DNA from: Physcousia sp015060555
GTDB lineage: Bacteria > Bacteroidota > Bacteroidia > Bacteroidales > Bacteroidaceae
Assembly: GCA_015060555.1 (NCBI GenBank)
Contig: SUYG01000032.1
Span: forward strand, 62,001 to 126,000
Reading direction: 5' to 3'
DNA: 64,000 nt
Position 1 is the first letter of the stretch, and each line of letters begins with the position of its first letter. A program made the translations under genes and the position numbers. Under the pieces are notes generated by a model. The model was given only the letters and a program-made list of their open reading frames with translations. It searched no databases and was not told the DNA's origin. Shown piece after piece: positions 26,305 through 35,959 of the stretch.

Positions 26305-27939
26305 TCAGTTCACGCCCACATTGCTGTTCGCATGCTCTTTGTCGTCGCGCTTGCGCGTGGCCTTCAAGTTCCCGAAGAAATAGTAGAAGGGGTAGTAGCC
26401 ATGGTACTGCTCGAAGAGCTCGCGGCCAGCGCGCTCGCGATCCTTCAAATAGGGCTGTATGTTGCGCAGGAAGCCCTGGTAGATTTGCATGTTCATCTGC
26501 AATTGCGGGAAGGCCTGAAGAACTGATGGGTTCTTCGGCGCCTGCGTGACCAAGCCCTCAGCGATGGTGCGAGGCAGCGTGAAACCGAGCATTGCCTCGC
26601 AGCGCACCAGGAAATCTGGCATCCGCTTGCTATAGAGGTTCGCCATCAGGCTCTGGGTGAGGGCATCCAACGAGTTGCCCTCGATTCTCACAGCTGTATA
26701 GCCCAAGAACGTGGGCTGCTGGTAGAAACTCTCAAAGCTGTCCTTAGTGGGCTCTGTACGGCGTAGCAGCGCAAAGACGGGATCAGCACTCACGGCATCG
26801 GCATGACCCACCATCGGGGTGTAGCGCGCCACGAAGTCCTGTTCGAAGGGATGACGGGCAATGATATGCAGATACTTGCGCGCCACTTCCCAGTCGCTGT
26901 CCAAGAGGGCCAGGCGTGTCAGGTGCTTCAGTGAGTGGAGCGTGGGGCCATCCATCGTGAGCGCCTCGGTGGCTTTGTGTGCAGCCGCACGGAAGAGGCC
27001 TGCATGGTAGTTGCAGTCGGTCAGATAATAGTTGGTGCCCAGGTCAGGAGTTCCACCCCATGAGCTGATGCGCAGCGAGTCATAATCCAGACGGATGTCA
27101 AAGAGCTGATCGGTGAGGTGTCCTGTGTGGATTAGCGCAATGGCGTAGTAGGCAGCCAGCGGGCGATAGCTCAACATCGCATTGTCGCGCGCCGTCTCTG
27201 CCATGCCCTCCCAGTCCTCGTCCAGCATCTGCACTTGCATACGTGTGACGGGGCGCAGACAAGGGTGGCGATAATGGGTGATCAGGGCAGGGAGCAGAAA
27301 AGTGAAAAGCGAAAGTGCTAAAAGTGAAAGAAAGGGGCTTCCGATGATAGCACGCAGCCCTTTGGCCGGCTGTGGCGGAAGTGTTTCCTCGCTTTGCACA
27401 CGCTCCCTTCTCAGGAATCTGACGAGCAACGCAACGACAGCGAGCACCACGGTGCCCATCAGCAACACGCCCAGCGCTCGGCCAGGCTCTGACTGGTAGT
27501 AGAGATTGAAGCCGCGCCACGCCACCCACGTCATCCACGCGATGGCAGGGAGGAAGGACAGCACACTCCATCTGGAGCCTAAGCGCAGACGCAGACCGTA
27601 GCCCGTCAGCCATGCAGACAAGGTCAGAAGCAACGCCACGAACAAACCGCCCAGAAGCGGCCAGCGATAGAGTGTCAGGAGTGCACGCCCCAGAATCCAC
27701 AGCGCACCTAATGCCTGCTGCCATACGCCATGCATGAGCGTAGCATCGGCAGCAAAGAATGAGCTCTCACGGGCAATGTGGAACACATCGCCCATCCACC
27801 ACGCAGCCCAGAGCCAGGCTATAATGAAGAATGAAAAGTGAAAAGTGAAAAATGATGGAGTGAAAAGTGAAAAATAAGATTTACCCTTTTCACTGAGATT
27901 GCCATGCTTCTTATTATCTTTTGGACTCATAGGTATCAC
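26305..27939 (-). CDS. DUF6057-like membrane protein
   Basis: 544 residues. The N-terminal third is membrane-embedded: 'FFTFHFSFFIIAWLWAAWWM', 'YRWPLLGGLFVALLLTLSAW', 'SVLSFLPAIAWMTWVAWRGF', 'LLMGTVVLAVVALLVRFL' and 'LSLLALSLFTFLLPALITHY'. The C-terminal part is soluble and helical, with TPR-like stretches ('HAGLFRAAAHKATEALTMDG', 'LTRLALLDSDWEVARKYLHI'). I believe it belongs to the Bacteroidales family DUF6057; function is unknown. The first membrane segment is encoded by the A/T-rich tandem repeat at 27822-27877. Start choice is uncertain: an ATG 9 bases later is also possible. The lipoprotein gene follows it. Confidence 0.7.
   Translation of the reverse strand: MIPMSPKDNKKHGNLSEKGKSYFSLFTPSFFTFHFSFFIIAWLWAAWWMGDVFHIARESSFFAADATLMHGVWQQALGALWILGRALLTLYRWPLLGGLFVALLLTLSAWLTGYGLRLRLGSRWSVLSFLPAIAWMTWVAWRGFNLYYQSEPGRALGVLLMGTVVLAVVALLVRFLRRERVQSEETLPPQPAKGLRAIIGSPFLSLLALSLFTFLLPALITHYRHPCLRPVTRMQVQMLDEDWEGMAETARDNAMLSYRPLAAYYAIALIHTGHLTDQLFDIRLDYDSLRISSWGGTPDLGTNYYLTDCNYHAGLFRAAAHKATEALTMDGPTLHSLKHLTRLALLDSDWEVARKYLHIIARHPFEQDFVARYTPMVGHADAVSADPVFALLRRTEPTKDSFESFYQQPTFLGYTAVRIEGNSLDALTQSLMANLYSKRMPDFLVRCEAMLGFTLPRTIAEGLVTQAPKNPSVLQAFPQLQMNMQIYQGFLRNIQPYLKDRERAGRELFEQYHGYYPFYYFFGNLKATRKRDDKEHANSNVGVN
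27822..27877 (-). repeat. 14-bp tandem repeat (family C) coding for a membrane segment
   Basis: The coding strand contains repeated TTTTTCACTTTTCA units translated as 'YFSLFTPSFFTFHFSFFI'. The same units lie between genes at 27940-27968 just upstream and at 47597-47665 in the trp operon. Confidence 0.75.
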
Positions 27940-27968
27940 TTATTTTTCACTTTTCATTTTTCACTCCT

Positions 27969-30900
27969 TCACTTCACTACCACCTTCTTACCATTGATGA
28001 TGTAGAGCCCGCGTGTTGCATGCTCCACACGACGGCCCGTAAGGTCGTAGATGACAGCGCCCTGAGCGCCCTTACCGTCAGCAGCAATCGTGGTGATGGC
28101 ATCAGGCTTCGAATTGGTACAGGGCGTGTCGGTCATGTCGTAGTTCGCCGTCATGATGGTCACGTTGTCAAGGCCTATCTTCCTGATGGCAGCGGGCAGT
28201 GTGTCGGAACGTTTGTTGGTAGCCCAGATGAGCTTGCCATCAGCATTGTAGAACTTATGGCCGGCATAGTTCTTGGTACCCTGGAAGGTGATGGTGGTGC
28301 CCGAAACTCTGTACCAGTCATCGGTGACCGGCGTAGCATCCTGCGTGAACGACTCGTAGTCGCCACCTACGTATGATGCTGTTGCAGAAGACATCAGGTA
28401 GGGGTATTCATCATTGGCGCGCTTCTTTCCGTCGGCAGCCGGCACGCAGCCGAAGATGTTGTCGGGGTCAGCCGCCTTCTGGATGACACGGTCGTCAATG
28501 AACATGATGTTGCCCAACTTTTTTTCGTACTTCTGCATGTATTTCTTGGCGGCATCGATATCAGCCTGCGTGGTGGTGACATCATAATTCGAGTAGTCGC
28601 CCACATGAAGCATATCAACAGGAATGAACATGCCGTAAGCCTCGAAGAACTCGCTGAGGTCAGCCTGTGCCACATCACAAATCATCTTGGCCAAGTGCAG
28701 ATAGTCGTCCTTACCATACGATGTCGGGCCACCATTGCCGGGACCGCTCCACTTGTTGATAGGCTTCTTACGCATCTGGATAAACAGATTCGGATAGAAG
28801 TTGTCATCATGGTGCTGAACATGGAAGTAGAGGTAGAGCTGGAAGAACATGCCCGTCGTCATCCAGATGTTACGCTCCAGCCACGGTGTGCCGTCAAGCA
28901 TATAGCTGAAGTTCTGGTGAGGATAGTAGCGGCGTGAGTTGAGGATGCCGGACTCGAAGGTGTTGATGTTCGAGAAGAGATTGTTGGAGCTCTCCGTCGT
29001 GCCAATCACATTGATGCTGCCCTGATGGTTGTGGCCAATCTCATGCGAGGGTCCCCACAGGTTACCGCCACCGGTGGACATGGTCTTGTAGTTCATGATG
29101 GTGGAGATGGTGCTCTCCGTGTACCACGTGCCGTAGGTCGTGGCGTGCATGTAGGAGCTGGCACCGCTGAAGGCATTCCAGATATTGTTGTACTTACCTT
29201 CGAACTTCTCGACACCCATGTAGCGGTCTTCGTTCTCCACTATCTTATCCCAGATGCGCATCAGTCCCTCCATCTCATTGGGCTCGGCAGCCTTCACGAG
29301 GTTGGCATCCATCTGGAACACCAGGTGCTTGGTCTTCAGGTTCAGGAACGGACTGGCCTTCAACAGCTGCTTCTGCAGCAACTTCCAGTCCTTGTTGGTC
29401 ATGTCGCGCGTAGCATCCCAGTAGCCATTGAGTTGTCCGCCTTCGATGTGAATCTTCATGTCGGGGTATTGAGAGAGATTCATGTAGTAGGACTGCGTGA
29501 CGTCCTCCTTGATCTGGTACAGGATGTAGAGCATCTTCTGCTCGGTGTACTGCAGCAGGTTCAAGCCCTTCTTCAGCTGTGTCTGCGAGCCCGTGGGGTG
29601 GTTACCTGCCACGCCGTCCGTGGAGACAGCCTCCACCATCAGCGACGTGCGGCTGCTGGGACTCTCAGCTACATAGATGTAGATGATATCGCCCTTCTCA
29701 GCCACAATACCCGTGGGGCCGGAGAGGCGGCCGAAGTTATTGCTCATGGTGAAGTAGTTGCCACTTGCCATGGTGATATAGTTGCTATACACCTTGTAGT
29801 CTGCCACACGGAAGAAGCGCTCGTAGTCCGCCGTATAGTCGCCGTCGGAGTACTGCTGCCACGTATTGTTCTTCACCTTCAGCACCATCGCCTGCATCTC
29901 CTCGGTGAGCGCAGCATAATGTACGTTTGCAGCAAGCTGTTCATCCGTGAGCGTGGCAATGGTGTCATTCAGCGTTGTACAAGCTTTGTCTGTGAAAAGA
30001 GAGTCCAACTCCTTTTGCAAAGCAGCCTTCTGCTTCACCAACTCATTGTATCGTGCGATGGCATCATCAAGGTCTGAGAGCTTGGCGCGGGCGTCATCGA
30101 TTGCTTGCTGCGACACCTCGCACTCCTGGAACTGCCACACGCTGGCGGCAGCATTCGTGCTCCACAGCACCACATTATGGCCTTGCGATTCTGAGTCATG
30201 CAGTCCGCGGCTGTCATCAGGGAAGTTGATGGTCCATGTGTAGTCCCAGCCATCACCCGGCAGCTGCGTCACCACACTTGAGACAGACAGATTGAACTTC
30301 GTTGCATTCTCCTTCGTCGTGGTGTGGAAGGGAGCACTCGTGGTGGTCTGCTTCAGGAGCAGGCGCTGTGTGAGCACATTCTCGAACTTCCATTTATCAC
30401 CATCCTTGATAAGCGTCCAGTACTGCGAAATGTCGTTGGCGTCAATAGGTTGTGTGCTCATGTCGCCACCCACGGCCTCCGTGTCTATCAACGCGCGACC
30501 ATAGTAGGAGATGACCCGATAGTATTTCCCTTCGCTGAGCTCACCCACGAAGCCAGTCTTGGAAGCCAGACGCTGTCGCACCTCGTCCTCCGTGTACTTC
30601 GTAGAAGCTTCGACAATCCAGTCGCAGCCCTCATCCATCGAGTACTTGAACAGGTTGTGGCTCGTGTTGGTGTTCAGGAAGTCGCCAGTGCAGTCACTCT
30701 TGGCCGAGATGTTGATCAAGGCCTTGGAGGCTGTAGCATTGGGACTCTTGCGAATATAGAGCGTGGCCTTGCCGCTGGACACTGTCGTCATCGTGGCCTG
30801 CAGATATTCACCCGTGTTGGCGCTGCGGAGCGTGTAGCCACTGCCATTCTTCAGCAGGATCCAGATCTGGTTGTAATTGCTCTCGTTGTTATTGGCTGTC

Positions 30901-31052
30901 GTCGTCACATTACCGACACCCGACGACGACAAGTAGTAGGATGTGCGGTTGCTCTTCACACGTACAACCCCCGTCGTGATGTCTTGAGCGTAAACAGTCG
31001 GGCTTCCTGTCCATGCCAGGAGCGTCATTAAAAAGAGTACGATTTTTCTCAT
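27969..31052 (-). CDS. Secreted M60-family (mucin/enhancin-like) metallopeptidase
   Basis: 1027 residues. The signal peptide ends near 'WTGSPTVYAQ' (residue 22). Two ricin-like lectin modules follow (about 25-150, 'NQIWILLKNGSGYTLRSANT'; and about 170-300). A coiled region (about 310-390, 'QKAALQKELDSLFTD') precedes the M60 peptidase domain. The zinc site is 'GPSHEIGHNHQGSINVIG' near residue 672 (HExxH). The end, 'GAVIYDLTGRRVEHATRGLY' then 'IINGKKVVVK', is the sorting-like tail seen in three other proteins here. M60 enzymes of gut Bacteroidales cleave mucin-type glycoproteins; the substrate here is inferred. It has its own promoter. Confidence 0.88.
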   Translation of the reverse strand: MRKIVLFLMTLLAWTGSPTVYAQDITTGVVRVKSNRTSYYLSSSGVGNVTTTANNNESNYNQIWILLKNGSGYTLRSANTGEYLQATMTTVSSGKATLYIRKSPNATASKALINISAKSDCTGDFLNTNTSHNLFKYSMDEGCDWIVEASTKYTEDEVRQRLASKTGFVGELSEGKYYRVISYYGRALIDTEAVGGDMSTQPIDANDISQYWTLIKDGDKWKFENVLTQRLLLKQTTTSAPFHTTTKENATKFNLSVSSVVTQLPGDGWDYTWTINFPDDSRGLHDSESQGHNVVLWSTNAAASVWQFQECEVSQQAIDDARAKLSDLDDAIARYNELVKQKAALQKELDSLFTDKACTTLNDTIATLTDEQLAANVHYAALTEEMQAMVLKVKNNTWQQYSDGDYTADYERFFRVADYKVYSNYITMASGNYFTMSNNFGRLSGPTGIVAEKGDIIYIYVAESPSSRTSLMVEAVSTDGVAGNHPTGSQTQLKKGLNLLQYTEQKMLYILYQIKEDVTQSYYMNLSQYPDMKIHIEGGQLNGYWDATRDMTNKDWKLLQKQLLKASPFLNLKTKHLVFQMDANLVKAAEPNEMEGLMRIWDKIVENEDRYMGVEKFEGKYNNIWNAFSGASSYMHATTYGTWYTESTISTIMNYKTMSTGGGNLWGPSHEIGHNHQGSINVIGTTESSNNLFSNINTFESGILNSRRYYPHQNFSYMLDGTPWLERNIWMTTGMFFQLYLYFHVQHHDDNFYPNLFIQMRKKPINKWSGPGNGGPTSYGKDDYLHLAKMICDVAQADLSEFFEAYGMFIPVDMLHVGDYSNYDVTTTQADIDAAKKYMQKYEKKLGNIMFIDDRVIQKAADPDNIFGCVPAADGKKRANDEYPYLMSSATASYVGGDYESFTQDATPVTDDWYRVSGTTITFQGTKNYAGHKFYNADGKLIWATNKRSDTLPAAIRKIGLDNVTIMTANYDMTDTPCTNSKPDAITTIAADGKGAQGAVIYDLTGRRVEHATRGLYIINGKKVVVK

Positions 31053-31082
31053 AGTTGTTAGCTTTAGTCAGTTGTGTGGCAG

Positions 31083-31113
31083 CAAAAATAGGGCATAATC
31101 CCGACATGGCAAA
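31083..31113 (-). promoter_or_regulatory. Promoter of the M60 peptidase gene
   Basis: On the minus strand TTTG (31113-31110), a 19-base spacer and TATTTTTG (31090-31083). The start codon at 31052 follows about 30 bases later. Confidence 0.65.
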
Positions 31114-31156
31114 GGATTTCTGCAAAAAAATACGCATTCTGCATAAAAGATGGTCT

Positions 31157-31197
31157 AAAAAAAGTGTGAACACAACCCTTAAAGATTGTGTCCACAC
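31157..31197 (-). terminator. Terminator of the F5/8C-domain protein gene
   Basis: A 12-bp stem with one wobble pair (31164-31175 with 31186-31197). On the minus strand it is followed by seven T (31163-31157). Confidence 0.85.
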
Positions 31198-31232
31198 CTT
31201 GGGATTATTGTCTTATGACCTAAGACGCTGGT

Positions 31233-34200
31233 TTACTTCACCACGACCTTCACACCATTGAGGATGTAGAGGCCCTTGCCAAAGCGCTTGACATCGCCGA
31301 AGCTGATGCCGCGGCCCAGGAGACGGCCGTCGATGGTGTAGAGCTCGCCCAGCTGCTTCTGGATCTGCTGCACCTTGGCAACGCTCACGTCGATGGGCTT
31401 CTCGCTCAGTTCGAAGGAGACTGCCAGTGCATCACTCAGCAACTCATTCCAAGCAACATAAGCGTTGTATGCGGGAACGGAGTTGGTGATGAACTTGCTG
31501 CTGATGTAGAACTCATTGCGCTTCAGTTCATCGCTTGCATACTGACCCAGATAGTCACGCAGCGAGCCACCAGTGACGATGTAGCCCTGACCCAGATTCA
31601 GCTGAGTGAAGGAACCCTGCATAAAGCCAATGCTGAGAGGTTCGCGCACGAAATCGTAGCCATGCTTGAAGGTCACAAACTCCTGAGGACCTTCGGGATC
31701 ATAGACAGAGGGCTCGTCGTAGATGTAGAAGAAGGGGTGACCAGCTGGAAGCGTCTCTTCCACGGGAGCCAGCGTCATCTTGACACTGTCATTGGAAACC
31801 TCAATCTTTGTAGCAATATAAATCTTGCCAAACTCGTCGGTGGTGCTCAGGCTCACAGGATAGCACATGCTGTAGATCTCACCCGGTGTGATGTCCTCTA
31901 CGAATTCGGTGCCATCGTAGTCGTTTTCAACAGCTCCGGCCTCCTCGATGTAGAAGGCACTGCGACTGCCGGCTTCAGTCTCACCGTAGCAGACGAGACG
32001 GTTCTCGTTACGCTGTGCATTGAAGTTGGACAGGTTGACATCCTGGAGCGAGCGGGCGGAGAAGACATTCTGGCCATAGCCCACAGCACTGACGCTGATC
32101 TGAGAAGGAATAACACTGAGCTTGACGCCACTGTTGCAATTCAGGAAGAGACCCGTGGCCTTGTTCTGCATGGCATAAGCCGTGTCACCCACAGCGACGA
32201 AGCGGAACATGGAGAGATCCTTCATCACGATGTCTGCATCGGCATCCAGATAGACATTGTCACCCGAACGGATGTCTGCGGGATCATAATCCGTATCCGT
32301 TTCGTAAGGCATGATGTGGTTAATGGTGATGGTCTTTTCTGTAGGATTACCGCCCTCTTCGGCTGGCGGAATCTCAACGGAGACGTCTTCCTTCTCGAGC
32401 TTGGCAATTGTGATGTACTTATCCCACAGGGCTTCGTTCGTCACGACATCGCCGCTAGTGGTCGTCACCGTAACAGGTTCGTTGTTTACGATGTCCCATT
32501 CATGCTCCTCAGCCGTTTCCTTGGACATGAAGTGGATGCGGTACCATTTTCCGGGCTCCACCTTGATGACAGCATCCTTGACAGCCTGCACCTGTTCGTT
32601 CAGGGTCTGGATGAACTGACTGCTGGTTGTAGCCACGTAAACGCCAGCTTCATCATAAGCCTTGGCATCAGCATACGTTTGCTTCAGGGCATCGCCTGCA
32701 GCGGTGTTGGGCCAGTAACCGGGAGCGGTACCCACCAGTACGCCGTTGGCAATGGGTTCAACGCTTGCCAGCAGCTCGCGCAACTCTGTCGGATCTACGA
32801 ACAGAGCCTTAAAGGCTTCGTAGGCTTCTGCCAGAGTCTGGTAACGTTCTGGCGTAATCTCGTCGTCTGTGAGATTCTTGAAGTCTCTCAGGATGGTATC
32901 CAGATTCTTTGCGACCTCGCCCATGTTTTCGTACTGTGACTTAGGATTGGGAACGGGAACCAGCAGCTGGAACTCGCTGACGTGACCATAGCCGTTATTC
33001 GACGTTGTTCCGTCAATGTAGAAGCGGAGGTACTTGAAGCCCTGCGGGTTGAAGTCATCAGAAATCTTGGTCTCTTTGTTGTTACCAAACGGTGTGGGGA
33101 GGCTGGCAAGTTCAACCCATGCGCTTTCCTTCACGTCGCCGACATTGACACCCTCGGGCAGTTCGTCATCCTCCGTCCACAGCACATCCTCCACTTCAGG
33201 AGTATTGGTTCCCCAAACGCCCCACAAGGTGATATGGTCATTGGAAACCGGACGACGGGTAATCTTCATCTGGATGAGATCATAGACAGGCTCATTCAGT
33301 TCCACTTGCAGGTAGTGGGTGTGGTTGGGAACCTTAGCAGCCCAAGTACTGTGCCAGTATGTTTCGATATTATTATCCAGCAGTTTGTCTACCCCCTGTT
33401 TATTCGGATCTTCCTCACTGGCAGATGCTGTGAATGGTGAACTGAACTGTTCGTTATCTGTAATCAGTTCCTTATATTCCTGAATATCCTTGGCATCAGC
33501 CATATCTTGTTTCGCCTCTGCATAGGTCTTCTTGAAGTTGTTCAGCAGCTGCTCGCGTTCCTTAATAGGAGCATACGCTGCGATGATAGCTAATGCCATA
33601 TTCTCATCCACGGGCTCGAATACCCATTCAGAGCCACCCATCTTGTTAGAGGTCGCAGCAGGATAGCTGGGCACCCAAACAGTCAGGTTGCCACCTGTGC
33701 CTGCACCACTGGCATGGCCGGCCTGGTGAATGTAGTTCTTCGAACCGGATTCCTTGCCTGCATAGAGGATGTTCACGTAAGTCACATCGTCAATCGTGGC
33801 AGCCGGCTCAAGCACCATCATGTTCTCGCTTTGCATGGAGAGCGTAGAAGGATGATCATCGAAACGGGCGTCCATGGCCATACTGACAATGTCAATGACG
33901 CCGTCACCGACATTCGTAACCTGCCACAGGGAGGGGCAATCAGTTTCCAAGTCAGCCACGGTTCCCCATTTGCCACTAATCGTAGCATCTGAGTTCGGCT
34001 GTACATATATGTACTTCATTTCACCGTCATTGTAGTTGATGCCCGTGCGGATGCGATAGTAGCCGTCAGGCAATGTGACAGAAGTAACCTTAGACTCAAC
34101 CACTGCGTTGTAGGCTCCTTCCAGCAAAGCAATCAACTGCTGGACATGTTCTAATGACTGGGGATCCTCACCCTCTTCGGAGCACTGGTTGTAGATTTGA

Positions 34201-34925
34201 TTAAACGTAGCAACAGCCTCTGCATCATAGTTACCGGGCTTGCCGTCGCCTACGAAAGCTGTTTCACCCTCGATGGTGTAGGTGCGATAAGCATCAATCA
34301 AGGCGAAGAGCTCGTCAAGGGCTACAGCCATAGGATCCTTCACCTTCAGTGTAACAGTGAAATTGTAGGTGTGCGCAAAGATGGGGTTACCGCCTTCTTC
34401 CAACTGAGCAATGGTCAGGGGAATGTAGGGTTCATCTTCCAACAGGCCCTCAATCTCATAGTGTCCAGGTGTTTCAGCGTCAGGGCTGGTCTCAGCGGTC
34501 TCTTCCTCGCCATTTGCCCACACGCGAACGCCATTCATGGCATAGTTCGGGTGCTTGCCAGGGATGAAGTCCAGGCTGATGCCATACACATAATAACCCT
34601 TGCTGGGATAAATACGATAGTTCTCAGCCTTGGTAGATCCACCCACAGAAGAATAAATACCGAGGTTGACACTGTCCCAGAAATACATGTTGTTAGCGTG
34701 ACCACCAGAACTGCTCCAGTGCTGGATGCGAACGCCCGGAGTCGCCTTTTCAGCAGAGTAGTTTTTGGTAGCAAACTCGTTGGCATAGGCAGGGCTGCCC
34801 GACGCCGTCCAGTTACCATTCCGCTTGCCGATCTCAAGAACGACGACATCGTCATCCTGCGCTACAACTTGCGTCACTCCCACAAAGGAGAGCAACAGCG
34901 CAAAAAGTAAGTAGATTTTCTTCAT
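31233..34925 (-). CDS. Large secreted protein with F5/8-type C (discoidin) and FIVAR-like modules
   Basis: 1230 residues. Signal peptide 1-22 ('MKKIYLLFALLLSFVGVTQV', then VAQ). A first beta-sandwich ends near 190. FIVAR-like helices occur at about 200-280 ('FNQIYNQCSEEGEDPQSLEH') and 660-800. A ricin-like segment follows at about 290-460. The F5/8C carbohydrate-binding domain is near 495-640 ('SASEEDPNKQGVDKLLDNNI', 'YLQVELNEPVYDLIQMKITR', 'FKYLRFYIDGTTSNNGYGHV'). The C-terminus is 'LYTIDGRLLGRGISFGD', then 'GKGLYILNGVKVVVK', a sorting-like tail. No catalytic motif is visible. It probably binds glycans at the cell surface or outside it. It lies upstream of the M60 gene with a terminator between. 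Confidence 0.82.
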   Translation of the reverse strand: MKKIYLLFALLLSFVGVTQVVAQDDDVVVLEIGKRNGNWTASGSPAYANEFATKNYSAEKATPGVRIQHWSSSGGHANNMYFWDSVNLGIYSSVGGSTKAENYRIYPSKGYYVYGISLDFIPGKHPNYAMNGVRVWANGEEETAETSPDAETPGHYEIEGLLEDEPYIPLTIAQLEEGGNPIFAHTYNFTVTLKVKDPMAVALDELFALIDAYRTYTIEGETAFVGDGKPGNYDAEAVATFNQIYNQCSEEGEDPQSLEHVQQLIALLEGAYNAVVESKVTSVTLPDGYYRIRTGINYNDGEMKYIYVQPNSDATISGKWGTVADLETDCPSLWQVTNVGDGVIDIVSMAMDARFDDHPSTLSMQSENMMVLEPAATIDDVTYVNILYAGKESGSKNYIHQAGHASGAGTGGNLTVWVPSYPAATSNKMGGSEWVFEPVDENMALAIIAAYAPIKEREQLLNNFKKTYAEAKQDMADAKDIQEYKELITDNEQFSSPFTASASEEDPNKQGVDKLLDNNIETYWHSTWAAKVPNHTHYLQVELNEPVYDLIQMKITRRPVSNDHITLWGVWGTNTPEVEDVLWTEDDELPEGVNVGDVKESAWVELASLPTPFGNNKETKISDDFNPQGFKYLRFYIDGTTSNNGYGHVSEFQLLVPVPNPKSQYENMGEVAKNLDTILRDFKNLTDDEITPERYQTLAEAYEAFKALFVDPTELRELLASVEPIANGVLVGTAPGYWPNTAAGDALKQTYADAKAYDEAGVYVATTSSQFIQTLNEQVQAVKDAVIKVEPGKWYRIHFMSKETAEEHEWDIVNNEPVTVTTTSGDVVTNEALWDKYITIAKLEKEDVSVEIPPAEEGGNPTEKTITINHIMPYETDTDYDPADIRSGDNVYLDADADIVMKDLSMFRFVAVGDTAYAMQNKATGLFLNCNSGVKLSVIPSQISVSAVGYGQNVFSARSLQDVNLSNFNAQRNENRLVCYGETEAGSRSAFYIEEAGAVENDYDGTEFVEDITPGEIYSMCYPVSLSTTDEFGKIYIATKIEVSNDSVKMTLAPVEETLPAGHPFFYIYDEPSVYDPEGPQEFVTFKHGYDFVREPLSIGFMQGSFTQLNLGQGYIVTGGSLRDYLGQYASDELKRNEFYISSKFITNSVPAYNAYVAWNELLSDALAVSFELSEKPIDVSVAKVQQIQKQLGELYTIDGRLLGRGISFGDVKRFGKGLYILNGVKVVVK

Positions 34926-35022
34926 AATTTGTTGTTAAGTTAGTAAATAATGTGATTCTTTCGTTAAGATGCCAATACACTTTTTGGCGCTCAAAAATAG
35001 GTAGTTTCAAGGACGTAAACAC

Positions 35023-35048
35023 AGAACGAGGCCCTGGAGCCTCGTTCT
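35023..35048 (-). terminator. Terminator of the small tail-bearing secreted protein gene
   Basis: Perfect 10-bp stem AGAACGAGGC (35023-35032) with GCCTCGTTCT (35039-35048). On the minus strand the T run after it is weak; on the plus strand a T run is present. Confidence 0.6.
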
Positions 35049-35104
35049 TTTAATGTTTTTTAACCAATAAGAGTTTCAAAAATACACTCATTCTTGGGCT
35101 TTTG

Positions 35105-35890
35105 TCACTTTACGGCTGTCTTTTTGCCATCAATGACATAGAGTCCGCGTTGTGTTGCTGTCGTGCGACGGCCGCTCATGTCATAAATCACTGACGTACT
35201 GGACTTTTTGCCCTCCACAGACTGAATAGCAGTGGCTATCTCGGCAATGCTGGCAGCGTGCTTCACCTGAATCTCTGTGGCAGTAGTGCTCTGCTGCTCC
35301 CACGTGAAACCGCAGCGAGTAGGCAGGAAGGTCTTATTGTCATCCGTGCGAACCAGGATGCTCTCCAGAACCTCAACATTCTGCTTTGCAGGGATTCCAA
35401 AGCGGTTGTCCGTTCCAGGCAGGGTCTCCCAGCTGCTGCTGAAGATGATGCGGTTACCCAGCTGGTCGTTCAGCGTGACGGGCAACAGCTGTGTGCTCAC
35501 AGCTGTAGCATTGGCGGTGCTGGCACGCAGTGTCTGCGTCTTCGGTGAGAAAACGATGTAGGGTACGCCGGCTTCGATGCCTTGGTTGGTGCACTCCAGG
35601 AAATAGAGGTTCACCACATTCTGCTCCTGGAGCATAGCACTGAGGCGCTCCACACGAAGGCCGGGGGCTGCAGCCTGAAGCTGCTCGGCGCTCAGGGATA
35701 GGGGCAGACACAGGGTGTTGTAGCCCGCAAAAAGGAGGCGGGTCACCTCCACAGGCGTCTCGGACGTCTGCAGTTGTTCCACATTCAAGCGTTGTGCATA
35801 GGTAGAAAGAGTCCTAACACGGTTTTGTGCGGTGGCCGATGCGCAAAAGGCGAAGGCAGCAGCCACAAGAAGAGTAAGGTGTTTCATCAT
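35105..35890 (-). CDS. Secreted protein of unknown function with sorting-like tail
   Basis: 261 residues. Signal peptide 1-21 ('MMKHLTLLVAAAFAFCASAT', then AQ). The core has 'GYNTLCLPLSLSAEQLQAAA' and 'GIEAGVPYIVFSP', a pattern I know from secreted Prevotella-type proteins of unknown role. The end is 'SVIYDMSGRRTTATQRGLYV', then 'IDGKKTAVK', matching the tails of the M60 and F5/8C proteins. No enzyme motif is seen. The upstream gap (35891-35959) holds only low-complexity A/T repeats (ATTTTACGATTTA-like) and the asd gene end, so it may be read from the asd promoter. Confidence 0.72.
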   Translation of the reverse strand: MMKHLTLLVAAAFAFCASATAQNRVRTLSTYAQRLNVEQLQTSETPVEVTRLLFAGYNTLCLPLSLSAEQLQAAAPGLRVERLSAMLQEQNVVNLYFLECTNQGIEAGVPYIVFSPKTQTLRASTANATAVSTQLLPVTLNDQLGNRIIFSSSWETLPGTDNRFGIPAKQNVEVLESILVRTDDNKTFLPTRCGFTWEQQSTTATEIQVKHAASIAEIATAIQSVEGKKSSTSVIYDMSGRRTTATQRGLYVIDGKKTAVK

Positions 35891-35959
35891 AACAATCTGA
35901 TAATTTTACGGTTTGACAATTATACGATTTTACGATTTATTGGGCCATCATTCGATGGA

